A DNA stretch of 64,000 nucleotides, from contig CAZKOM010000003.1 of the NCBI GenBank assembly GCA_964554385.1, forward strand, positions 1 through 64,000, in the 5' to 3' direction. Below, in pieces: positions 1 through 7,358 of this stretch; the first letter of the stretch is position 1, and the number at the start of each line of letters is the position of its first letter. Position numbers and translations under genes: made by a program. The notes under the pieces are model-generated. The model had not been told where the DNA came from and ran no database searches. It saw only the letters and a program-made list of their open reading frames with translations. The stretch is from JAGKXC01 sp964554385. Its GTDB lineage: Bacteria; Bacteroidota; Bacteroidia; NS11-12g; UBA955.

Positions 1-857
1 ACATGGTATCATGCGGAAGCTGTCACCATCAAAAGGTAGGTTTCAGTGATGCGATGGCCAGCAGTATTGGATTTGGCGGTCAGAAGACGAGCAGAAACAG
101 TATGGCTATTTGTAATCCAATTTGCTTTAATAATATGTTTTGGGATTCTCGCGCAGCGGGAACATTGGATTTGAGTACCAAGCCCGTATTTAATCACATT
201 GAAATGGGCATGGAAAATGATGCTATGCTAGAACAAAAACTGGCCGCTGTTTCGTACTATCCTGCTTTATTTACGGCTGCATTTGGAGACGATAAAGTTA
301 CACGCAATAGAATCAGTATGGCGATAAGTCACTTTTTATCTTCTATGATTACTGGTAATTCTAAGTTTGATGCAGTTTCTGCTGGTACTGAGAAATATTC
401 ACAATTAGAGCAGATGGGACATGACTTATTCTTTTCCGATAGAGCTCGTTGTTCTCGTTGTCACGCGGGTGACAATTTAAGTGCTCCTGATATGCCAGGT
501 GATCCGTATGGTGCTCCAACAGTAAAGGGTACTGCAAATATTGGCTTAGAAAGACAATATAAAGATCCAGGGAAGGAGAACGGTAATTTCCGTATTCCGT
601 CTTTAAGAAACATTGAATTAACGGGTCCTTACATGCATGATGGTAGATTCGCTAATTTGAATCAGGTAATTGATCATTATAGTCATGGAGTTCAACCCCA
701 CAGCCATTTGGATAAGAATTTAAAAGACAATAATGGCAATCCAGTGAAATTGAATTTTTCTGAGTTGGAAAAAGATGCTTTGATTGCATTTTTAAGAACA
801 TTAACAGACAATAAATTCATTACAGACCCTCGTTTCAGCGATCCATTTGCTAATTAA
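1..857 (+). CDS. Di-haem cytochrome c peroxidase (MauG/CcpA/MbnH family), 5'-truncated by window edge
   Basis: Only the C-terminal ~284 residues are visible; the gene enters from the left, so the apparent ATG at base 3 is probably internal. The paralogue at 39350-40489 continues about 88 residues further upstream of the same motif. Two c-type haem sites are seen: CGSCH right at the edge and CSRCH near visible residue 150, followed by a TGPYMHDGRF segment typical of bacterial di-haem peroxidases. The family is periplasmic and either reduces H2O2 with electrons from cytochromes or, in the MauG/MbnH branch, oxidises a protein partner. The close relative in this window sits directly behind an MbnP-like gene, so an MbnP homologue may lie just off the left edge; that is inference. 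The family call is secure, the exact substrate is not. Confidence 0.88.
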   Translation, partial: MVSCGSCHHQKVGFSDAMASSIGFGGQKTSRNSMAICNPICFNNMFWDSRAAGTLDLSTKPVFNHIEMGMENDAMLEQKLAAVSYYPALFTAAFGDDKVTRNRISMAISHFLSSMITGNSKFDAVSAGTEKYSQLEQMGHDLFFSDRARCSRCHAGDNLSAPDMPGDPYGAPTVKGTANIGLERQYKDPGKENGNFRIPSLRNIELTGPYMHDGRFANLNQVIDHYSHGVQPHSHLDKNLKDNNGNPVKLNFSELEKDALIAFLRTLTDNKFITDPRFSDPFAN

Positions 858-886
858 TTGGTTGCTGATTGTTGACTGGTGTTAAT

Positions 887-894
887 TAAATTCG
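887..894 (+). promoter_or_regulatory. Possible -7 box (TAAATTCG) for the ATP-grasp gene
   Basis: One mismatch to the Bacteroidota consensus TAnnTTTG, ending 6 nt before the ATG at 901. No convincing -33 TTTG at normal spacing. Confidence 0.35.
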
Positions 895-900
895 CCGGTC

Positions 901-1998
901 ATGGGAACTGAGAAACTCTCGGGAGTTAGAATTTTAATTCCATCTGGTGCAGGGGCACCTGGTTTTGCGGGCATTGTTCGTTGTTTACGAGAAATCCCTG
1001 AAGTGTTTATATTGGGTGGTGATGCGAAGGAGCATGTATATGGTAATGTTCTATCGGATGCATTTGTATTAATGCCAGAAACATCGTTAGCTTCGGATTA
1101 TGTGGAAGCTGTTGTTCGGGTATGTTTGGGAAATAAAATTCAGGTTATACTGCCAATAACAACACGCGAGCTTACTGTATTATCTGAAAACAAGCAACAA
1201 ATTGAGGAACTGACGGGAGCGGTGGTAGTTGTTAGTGGTTTGGAAGGTTTAGCAATTGCGAATAATAAGGGCAGTTTGTATGAGTTTGCTTGGCAGCATG
1301 GATTTCGAGTACCGGCTTTTGCTGTTATTGATGGGAGGAACTCTTTCATAAAGGAGGCGGAGAAATTAGGCATATCGCACAGAGATTTATGTTTTAAACC
1401 GGTGTTGGGTAATGGCAGCAGGGGGTTTGGTAGAATAGTATCCGAGTGCGGTAATAATGAGGATTGGATGAAGGAGAAGTCGGGGATAATGCCATTGAGT
1501 TTAGACGAGTGGTGTACAAGGATTCCTGAAAAACTGGGTGAGGATGAAACATTGTTATTGTCCGTTTATTTATCTGGAATGGAATATTCGGTGGATTTGT
1601 TGTGTGATAATGGCAGGGTAGCGTATTGTATTCCCAGAAGTAGGGATAAGATGATTGGGGGGATAAGTGTAGCGGGTACATTTTTACAAAACGACGGATT
1701 AATATCGGAATGTTGCAGATTGGCAGCATTGTTACAATTAGATGGTCCAATAGGAATGCAGTGGCGTGAGGATATGTCTGGTGAAATTTATTTATTGGAA
1801 ATCAATCCTCGGTTACAAGGAACTACATCGGCGATATCGTTGGGGGGATTAAATATTCCGGCTGTAGCGGTATCGATGGCATTAGGGAGCGCGGTTAATT
1901 ATGGCGATAAGAAAATGGTGGTGAATGAGGGTTTGAATTTTGCATGGGGGAGCAGTTTTGTTCGATTCTGGGATGAGTCTTTGTTGTTTGAACGCTAA
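901..1998 (+). CDS. ATP-grasp domain protein (carbamoyl-phosphate synthase large-subunit-like)
   Basis: A 365-residue single-chain ATP-grasp enzyme. The N-terminal part is a Rossmann-like pre-ATP-grasp domain with a glycine-rich start (SGAGAPGFAG). Central residues carry the ATP-binding lysine/glycine loop (KPVLGNGSRGFG), and near residue 300 the metal-binding EINPRLQGTTSA typical of CarB-like and PylC-like ligases. Such enzymes couple a carboxylate to an amine or other nucleophile through an acyl phosphate. It is far shorter than CarB and has no glutaminase partner, so it is not carbamoyl-phosphate synthase. Free-standing members are often found in surface-polysaccharide or amino-acid modification clusters, and a PIG-L deacetylase lies 2.8 kb downstream. 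The substrate cannot be named. Confidence 0.8.
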   Translation: MGTEKLSGVRILIPSGAGAPGFAGIVRCLREIPEVFILGGDAKEHVYGNVLSDAFVLMPETSLASDYVEAVVRVCLGNKIQVILPITTRELTVLSENKQQIEELTGAVVVVSGLEGLAIANNKGSLYEFAWQHGFRVPAFAVIDGRNSFIKEAEKLGISHRDLCFKPVLGNGSRGFGRIVSECGNNEDWMKEKSGIMPLSLDEWCTRIPEKLGEDETLLLSVYLSGMEYSVDLLCDNGRVAYCIPRSRDKMIGGISVAGTFLQNDGLISECCRLAALLQLDGPIGMQWREDMSGEIYLLEINPRLQGTTSAISLGGLNIPAVAVSMALGSAVNYGDKKMVVNEGLNFAWGSSFVRFWDESLLFER

Positions 1999-2014
1999 AA
2001 TCCAATTATATTTG
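1987..2014 (+). promoter_or_regulatory. Bacteroidota-type promoter: TTTG (1987-1990), 16 nt, TATATTTG (2007-2014)
   Basis: Exact TAnnTTTG -7 box, with a TTTG -33 element inside the end of the ATP-grasp gene. The box ends only 7 nt before the ATG at 2022, so the transcript would start at or very near the start codon. Confidence 0.6.
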
Positions 2015-2021
2015 CTGCACT

Positions 2022-2177
2022 ATGACTGAGAAAAAACGCAATACCACCGGATATTGGATCCTTTGCTTGGTTAGCGCTTTAGCCCTAACGTATTTCACAA
2101 TTTTCCTTCCTCAAGCGTTTTGGCTAGGACTACCAACCTTTTTTGGTGGTTTAGCTATGGCGATGGATTGGGTTTAA
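2022..2177 (+). CDS. Small hydrophobic membrane protein (51 aa), unknown function
   Basis: A short ORF of 51 residues with its own well-placed promoter. It begins MTEKKRNTTGYW, a short basic cytoplasmic head. Two hydrophobic stretches follow: residues 12-30, and about 33-51, a glycine/aromatic segment containing FWLGLPTFFGGLAMA. It is probably a one- or two-span inner-membrane protein. It sits between the ATP-grasp gene and accA on the same strand with no overlap. No family is recognised and function is unknown. Support for reality is the promoter at 7 nt, the amphipathic layout and the otherwise unexplained 256-bp gap. It remains unproven without homologues. Confidence 0.55.
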   Translation: MTEKKRNTTGYWILCLVSALALTYFTIFLPQAFWLGLPTFFGGLAMAMDWV

Positions 2178-2254
2178 TCGGGTTAATTCTTTTTATTTGT
2201 ATTCCAGTCTAGGTAGACTGGTTAAAAAACTATTGCAAAATAATTTTATCATTT

Positions 2255-3214
2255 ATGGCAAACAACCATTGGTTTGATTTCGAAAAAGATATAGTTGATT
2301 TGATGGATCAGCTTGAAAAGACCAAGGAAAGTAATACGAAAGGTAAGGTAGACCTTTCGGATATGATTATTACTTTGGAGGAAAAGATTCAATTGGCGAA
2401 GGAGGCAACGTATTCAAAGTTAACGGGTTGGCAAAAGGTGCAGATTAGTAGGCATCAAAACAGACCGTATACTTTAGATTATATTGAGCACATTGCTACA
2501 AATTTCATCGAGTTGCATGGTGACAGGCAAGTGAAGGACGATAAAGCGATCGTAGGCGGTTTTGCGGAGATCGATGGAAGACCGGTGATGATTATCGGTC
2601 AACAAAAGGGTAGAAATACGAAAGAGCGTCAATTGCGCAATTTCGGCATGCCTAATCCGGAGGGTTATCGCAAGGCATTACGATTGATGAAGTTGGCGGA
2701 GAAATTTAATGTTCCAATTATTACGTTGATTGATACGCCGGGTGCTTCCCCAGGTTTAGAGGCAGAAGAGCGAGGTCAAGGAGAAGCGATTGCACGTAAT
2801 TTGATGGAAATGAGCGTGTTGAAGGTTCCAGTGATTTGTATTGTTATTGGCGAAGGCGCCAGTGGAGGTGCATTGGGAATTGGCATTGGTGATAAAGTTT
2901 TAATGATGCAATACACATGGTACAGTGTAATTTCTCCTGAAAGTTGTTCTAGTATTTTGTGGAGGACTTGGGAGAAGAAGGAGTTAGCGGCAGAGGCATT
3001 GAAATTATCGGCTACGGATATGTTGGGCAACGGATTGGTGGATGGAATTATTCCGGAGCCCTTGGGCGGAGCTCATCATGATCCTGAGGTAGCGTATCAA
3101 AACATCAAGCAGGCCATTTTGAGTTCGTTGGATGAGTTAGCGGATATGGATTCGGAGGAACGGATTAGTAAGCGAATCGATAAATTTTCCCGAATGGGAG
3201 TAGTTGTGGAATGA
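2255..3214 (+). CDS. accA: Acetyl-CoA carboxylase carboxyltransferase subunit alpha
   Basis: At 319 residues it matches the usual AccA length. With AccD it forms the carboxyltransferase that moves CO2 from biotin to acetyl-CoA to give malonyl-CoA, the committed step of fatty-acid synthesis in the cytoplasm. Seen: a coiled N-terminal region (residues 1-80) and the crotonase-fold core. The core has an oxyanion-forming glycine stretch (EGASGGALGIGIGDK, about residue 198) and the segment WYSVISPESCSSILW. The start is ATG 2255. Its stop overlaps the start of the next gene (ATGA at 3211-3214), indicating translational coupling with a FabK-like reductase. No accD lies nearby. Confidence 0.97.
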   Translation: MANNHWFDFEKDIVDLMDQLEKTKESNTKGKVDLSDMIITLEEKIQLAKEATYSKLTGWQKVQISRHQNRPYTLDYIEHIATNFIELHGDRQVKDDKAIVGGFAEIDGRPVMIIGQQKGRNTKERQLRNFGMPNPEGYRKALRLMKLAEKFNVPIITLIDTPGASPGLEAEERGQGEAIARNLMEMSVLKVPVICIVIGEGASGGALGIGIGDKVLMMQYTWYSVISPESCSSILWRTWEKKELAAEALKLSATDMLGNGLVDGIIPEPLGGAHHDPEVAYQNIKQAILSSLDELADMDSEERISKRIDKFSRMGVVVE

Positions 3215-4152
3215 GAAATCGCATCACTGAATTATTTGGGATTCAGTACCCCATTATTCAGGGAGGTATGATATGGTGCAGTGGTTGGGAGCTAGCAAGT
3301 GCAGTTTCCAATGCTGGTGGATTGGGTTTAATAGGTAGTGGCAGTATGTATCCTGATATTCTACGGGAGCAGATAAAAAAATGTAAGTTAGCTACAAACA
3401 AACCCTTCGGTGTAAATGTACCATTGTTGTATCCGGATTTGGATCAGCATTTAGAAATTATTGTTGAGGAAGGGGTGAAAATTGTCTTCACCAGTGCGGG
3501 CAACCCTGCGAAATACACAGGATGGTTAAAAGAACGTGGTATTACTGTGGTGCATGTAGTTGCGAATCTGAAATTTGCAAAAAAATGTGTGGAGGCGGGT
3601 GTTGATGCAATAGTTGCAGAGGGATTTGAGGCTGGCGGACACAATGGCAGGGAAGAAACAACCACGATGTGTTTAATACCTATGATTACCGAGCAAGTGA
3701 AAATTCCTGTAATTGCGGCAGGTGGTATTGGAAGTGGAAAGGCGATGGCGGCAGCTTTTTGTTTGGGTGCGGAAGGTGTACAAGTTGGCAGTAGGTTTGC
3801 GGCCACCATAGAAAGCAGTGCGCATCAGGCATTTAAAGAGGCTGTTGTGGCTGCTGGAGACGGAAGTACGGAGTTGACATTGAAAGAGTTAACACCCGTT
3901 CGTTTACTAAAAAATGAATTTTACCAGAAAGTGCAAGAAGCGTATAAGAATGAAGCATCGGTAGAAGAATTGCAGGATTTATTAGGTCGAGGAAGAGCAA
4001 AAAGAGGTATGTTTGAGGGCGATTTGGTGGAAGGCGAATTGGAAATTGGCCAGGTGGCTGCTATGATAAATTCGATTCCTAAGGCTGGTGACGTAGTTGT
4101 ATCCATGATGGAGGAATACGATTCGGTGATTAAGGGATTGACTTCGAAATAG
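3211..4152 (+). CDS. FabK-like / nitronate monooxygenase family FMN oxidoreductase
   Basis: A 313-residue TIM-barrel flavoprotein of the 2-nitropropane dioxygenase/FabK family. Seen: an N-terminal IQYPIIQGGM motif, GFEAGGHNG (about residue 139) with the catalytic-type histidine, and the FMN phosphate loop AAGGIGSGKA followed by GAEGVQVGSRF (about residues 168-195). FabK is an NAD(P)H-dependent enoyl-ACP reductase of fatty-acid synthesis, whereas nitronate monooxygenase detoxifies nitronates; sequence alone does not separate the two cleanly. The ATGA overlap with accA favours a fatty-acid role. That is contextual inference. The gene may continue as an operon into the NusG paralogue 18 nt downstream. 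Confidence 0.85.
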   Translation: MRNRITELFGIQYPIIQGGMIWCSGWELASAVSNAGGLGLIGSGSMYPDILREQIKKCKLATNKPFGVNVPLLYPDLDQHLEIIVEEGVKIVFTSAGNPAKYTGWLKERGITVVHVVANLKFAKKCVEAGVDAIVAEGFEAGGHNGREETTTMCLIPMITEQVKIPVIAAGGIGSGKAMAAAFCLGAEGVQVGSRFAATIESSAHQAFKEAVVAAGDGSTELTLKELTPVRLLKNEFYQKVQEAYKNEASVEELQDLLGRGRAKRGMFEGDLVEGELEIGQVAAMINSIPKAGDVVVSMMEEYDSVIKGLTSK

Positions 4153-4170
4153 AAAATTGCGAGTTAAGTT

Positions 4171-4785
4171 ATGGATGAATCAGCAAGAAAATTGGGTAAT
4201 GTGGGCAGCGAGGAAGTGGAAGTTGCCAAGGACTTTGTAGTTTCTTCTGAGCCATGGAAGTTGGTTTATTGTGCCAGTAGGCAAGAGAAAAAAGTTTCGG
4301 CGTATTTGGCTCAACGAGACATAGAGCATTATTTGCCTTTGGTTAAGTCGTTGCGCTTTTGGAAAGACCGAAAGAAGTGGGTGGAGATGCCTTTATTTAA
4401 TGGTTATTTATTTGTTCGACCTACAGAAATTCAGCGCGATGTTGTTTTGACTTTGCCTGGTGTGGTAAAGTATATTCGATATAATGGTAAGGATGCGTTG
4501 GTTCCGTCTGAGCAAGTACAATTAATTCATCGATTGATTGAGAAGGGGTATCAGATGGAGCGATACGATGGAGATGAGGACTTGGAGCGAGGAGATATAG
4601 CGGAGGTTTTGGATGGAGTATTTCGAGGGCAGGAAGTGGAGGTGTTCCACAATACGGAGCGAGAAGAATCGTTTATAATTGTAACGGTAGAGGCTGCAAA
4701 TCACCGAATTAAAGTTAACTTGCCACGGGAGATTTTGAAGTTAAAGATCAAAGGCAAGGATCGAACGGATAAGGCTCTCTGGTAA
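4171..4785 (+). CDS. NusG-family specialised antiterminator (UpxY/RfaH-like)
   Basis: A 204-residue NusG paralogue. After a ~28-residue variable head comes an NGN domain (about residues 28-130): WKLVYCASRQEKKVSAYL, LPLVKS, then FNGYLFVRP, the hallmark of NusG/RfaH proteins. A KOW domain follows at about 140-175 (GDIAEVLDGVFRGQEVEV). Housekeeping NusG normally sits with secE and ribosomal-protein genes, which are absent here. In Bacteroides the specialised UpxY paralogues bind paused RNA polymerase and let it read through capsule operons. Here only one carbohydrate-type gene, a PIG-L deacetylase 10 nt downstream, follows. Its target may be this short operon or a distant locus; the sequence does not decide. 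Confidence 0.85.
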   Translation: MDESARKLGNVGSEEVEVAKDFVVSSEPWKLVYCASRQEKKVSAYLAQRDIEHYLPLVKSLRFWKDRKKWVEMPLFNGYLFVRPTEIQRDVVLTLPGVVKYIRYNGKDALVPSEQVQLIHRLIEKGYQMERYDGDEDLERGDIAEVLDGVFRGQEVEVFHNTEREESFIIVTVEAANHRIKVNLPREILKLKIKGKDRTDKALW

Positions 4786-4795
4786 ATTAAACACG

Positions 4796-5428
4796 ATGGT
4801 AGGAGAAACTATATTATTGTTATCGCCACATACGGATGATGCGGAGTTGGGTTGTGGGGCGAGTATTGCGAAGTTTATTCGACAAGGAAAGAAAGTATAT
4901 TATGCAGCGTTTAGCGCCTGTGAGCAGAGCGTTTTGCCGCAGTTTCCTAAGGATATTTTGATTCATGAGGTACAGGAAGCTACGTCGGAATTGGGGATAA
5001 GGGTAGAAGATTTGTTTTTATTTCGTTACGAAGTAAGAACGTTTAATTACAGGCGGCAGGAGATATTGGACGATTTAATCCGATTGCGGGAGCAATTAAA
5101 ACCGGACACGGTCTTGATGCCTTGTTTGCACGATATTCACCAGGATCATAAAACATTGGCCGAAGAGGGATTGCGTGCATTTAAGTTTTGTAATATATTT
5201 TGTTATGAGTTGCCATGGAATAATTTGAATTTCAATACGGCAGCCTTTGAAGTGGTGGAGGAGGAAGACGCGTTGTGCAAGGTGAAAGCGTTGAATCGAT
5301 ATAAGAGTCAGGCGCATCGTAGTTACGCCAATGAAGAGTTTTTACGGAGTCAGTTACGCATGCGCGGTGTTCAAGTTTCAAGACGGTATGCGGAAGCTTT
5401 CGAGGTTGTTCGAATGATTTCTGAGTAA
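4796..5428 (+). CDS. PIG-L / LmbE-family deacetylase
   Basis: A 210-residue zinc-dependent N-acetyl-sugar deacetylase fold. Seen: the zinc motif LLSPHTDDAELGCG at residues 8-21 (family consensus PHPDDxExG; the Pro is Thr here), and a second metal ligand region CLHDIHQDHKT near residue 110. Family members (PIG-L, MshB, BshB) remove acetyl groups from GlcNAc-linked small molecules or lipids. BshB in bacillithiol synthesis is one Bacteroidota possibility, but bshA/bshC are not nearby. The gene is 10 nt behind the NusG paralogue and probably co-transcribed. The substrate is unknown. Confidence 0.85.
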   Translation: MVGETILLLSPHTDDAELGCGASIAKFIRQGKKVYYAAFSACEQSVLPQFPKDILIHEVQEATSELGIRVEDLFLFRYEVRTFNYRRQEILDDLIRLREQLKPDTVLMPCLHDIHQDHKTLAEEGLRAFKFCNIFCYELPWNNLNFNTAAFEVVEEEDALCKVKALNRYKSQAHRSYANEEFLRSQLRMRGVQVSRRYAEAFEVVRMISE

Positions 5429-5543
5429 ATACATTAATTGTTATTATTTTCGCTACTGCGAATGGATGGTTTATTTTAAATCAACGAGTTTGTTTTTTTG
5501 GAATAACGGGGTGTCGATTTGCAGAAGTAATACATAAAACTTT

Positions 5544-7109
5544 ATGATATCAGAAATAATATCGCCCATTATTTTTACGGTGTTTTTGGCTGTGGGAGCT
5601 TGGTTCTTTGCCGGTAAGGTGAAGTTTATTCGAAGGAATATTTTGCTAGGCAGGGATATAGACTTAAGTGATAATCCCGCTGCGCGATGGAAGCAAATGT
5701 TATGGGTGGCTATGGGACAGAGCAAAATGGTGAAAAGACCGGTGGCGGCAATATTTCACCTGTTTGTTTATTTGGGATTTGTATTGATTAACATTGAGGT
5801 TTTAGAGATTTTGGTGGATGGAATCACAGGACATCATCGTTCATTTTCTGGATTGGGCAGTGTTTACAATATAGCGATCGGCTTTTTTGAAATACTTGCG
5901 TTTCTGGTAATCGTAGCGTGTGTAGTTTTTTTAGCCCGTAGATATGTAGTTAAGGTTCCGCGTTTGAATTCTTCGGATTTGAAAGGTTGGCCCAAGAAGG
6001 ATGCAACCGTTATTTTGGTAGTGGAAATAGTATTGATGGCAGCGTTATTGAAGATGAATGCTGCGGATCAAATTTTGCAACAACGTGCGCTGAAACAACA
6101 TCAAATGGCTGCAGTAACAGCGATTGGTCCCGTTACCTCTGCTACGTACGAATTACAGGATGGAGACAAGAAGATAGAATGCTTGGGAGATGAAGCTGAA
6201 TTACAGACTGGTGGTGAGGCGGGTGTTGTTGGAAGCTCTGAATCTACTGAGTCACATACTGCTAGTTTAGCCCATTATTTACCTAAACACCATGATTGCT
6301 GTGGCGAACTGATGGGTAGTTTTCCAGTTAGTAAATACTTGGTGCCGATGCTAGATGGGTTTGAGGATGGATTTTTGATTTTCACAGAGCGTGCTGCATG
6401 GTGGTTTCATTTTATCGGTATTTTACTGTTTTTGAACTACGTGCCCTATTCTAAGCATTGGCATATCATTATGAGCTTTCCTAACGTGTACTACACCCCA
6501 CTGAAACCAAAAGGTGAATTCGACAATATGGCTTCGGTGACTACGGAGGTGAATTTAATGATGGACCCTTCGGCAGTACCACCGGATGGGTATGAACCGC
6601 CCGCAGGTTTCGGTGCTAGGGATGTTCAAGATTTAAGTTGGAAAAACTTGATGGATGCATATACATGCACCGAATGTGGACGCTGTAGTAGTGTTTGTCC
6701 GGCTAATATTACGGGTAAATTGCTATCGCCGAGGAAAATTATGATGTCTACTCGTGATCGATTGGAAGAAGTGGGCAATGGTTTGGATGCCGGAATCAAG
6801 GCGGGAACCCTACAGAAATTAGAAAATGGCAACCTGCCTCGATTGGAAGATGGAAAGGATTTACACAGTTACATTAGTTCAGAGGAATTGTGGGCTTGTA
6901 CCACTTGTAACGCCTGTGCTGAGGCTTGCCCGGTGAATATTAATCCTGTAGATATTATTGTGCAAATGAGACAATACTTGGTAATGGAAAAAAGTGCGGC
7001 ACCGGGAGAGTTAAATTCGATGTTTACTAACTTGGAGAATAATGGAGCGCCTTGGCAATTTAACCAAATGGATAAGGCCAATTGGGCAATGGATACGGAT
7101 AACGGGTAA
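5544..7109 (+). CDS. Membrane-bound 4Fe-4S dicluster protein (HdrD/GlpC-like, lacks CCG domains)
   Basis: A 521-residue protein. The N-terminal ~200 residues contain several membrane spans (first at residues 7-24). A variable, probably loop region at about 195-265 follows, then another hydrophobic segment near 285-300. The soluble C-terminal half carries two complete ferredoxin-type sites: C375-C378-C381-C385 and C452-C455-C458-C462. It resembles electron-transfer subunits related to heterodisulfide reductase and glycerol-3-phosphate dehydrogenase GlpC. In the Bacteroidota relatives I know, the next gene encodes the CCG-domain Fe-S partner; here the next gene is tatA and no CCG protein is in the window. 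The reaction is unknown; a quinone-linked electron-transfer role is inferred. Confidence 0.85.
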   Translation: MISEIISPIIFTVFLAVGAWFFAGKVKFIRRNILLGRDIDLSDNPAARWKQMLWVAMGQSKMVKRPVAAIFHLFVYLGFVLINIEVLEILVDGITGHHRSFSGLGSVYNIAIGFFEILAFLVIVACVVFLARRYVVKVPRLNSSDLKGWPKKDATVILVVEIVLMAALLKMNAADQILQQRALKQHQMAAVTAIGPVTSATYELQDGDKKIECLGDEAELQTGGEAGVVGSSESTESHTASLAHYLPKHHDCCGELMGSFPVSKYLVPMLDGFEDGFLIFTERAAWWFHFIGILLFLNYVPYSKHWHIIMSFPNVYYTPLKPKGEFDNMASVTTEVNLMMDPSAVPPDGYEPPAGFGARDVQDLSWKNLMDAYTCTECGRCSSVCPANITGKLLSPRKIMMSTRDRLEEVGNGLDAGIKAGTLQKLENGNLPRLEDGKDLHSYISSEELWACTTCNACAEACPVNINPVDIIVQMRQYLVMEKSAAPGELNSMFTNLENNGAPWQFNQMDKANWAMDTDNG

Positions 7110-7116
7110 ATTGTTG

Positions 7117-7124
7117 TATTTTTG
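7117..7124 (+). promoter_or_regulatory. -7 box TATTTTTG for tatA
   Basis: Exact TAnnTTTG match ending 7 nt before the tatA ATG (7132), located in the 22-nt gap after the Fe-S gene. No clear -33 element. Confidence 0.5.
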
Positions 7125-7131
7125 AATCGAA

Positions 7132-7344
7132 ATGAATAATCTGCATGTAACCTTAATGTCCTTTATGGGAGGACAAGAGTGGATTTGGATTTTGGTTTTG
7201 GTATTGTTGCTATTTGGCGGCAAGAAAATTCCTGAACTAATGCGTGGCTTAGGTAAAGGAATCCGCGAGTTTCAAGATGCTAAGAACAATGTTAGCACTG
7301 AGATTCGTAAAGGAATGGAAGAAGATTCCAAGGACAAAAACTAA
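7132..7344 (+). CDS. tatA: Sec-independent protein translocase subunit TatA/E
   Basis: A 70-residue protein with the TatA layout: one N-terminal transmembrane helix (about residues 17-29, ILVLVLLLFGG), the FGGKKIPELMRGLGKGIREFQ hinge and amphipathic helix, then a charged C-terminal tail. TatA forms the pore or membrane-thinning element that exports folded, cofactor-loaded proteins with TatC. No tatC is present here. It is close behind an Fe-S protein gene and 14 nt upstream of gatA, so co-transcription with gatA is likely. Confidence 0.95.
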   Translation: MNNLHVTLMSFMGGQEWIWILVLVLLLFGGKKIPELMRGLGKGIREFQDAKNNVSTEIRKGMEEDSKDKN

Positions 7345-7358
7345 TAATTCCAAGGATT

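Noticed and set aside
3444..3809. 121-codon minus-strand frame opposite the FabK-like gene
   Set aside because: Shadow; Ala/Pro-rich composition is what the antisense of a Gly/Ala-rich barrel gives.
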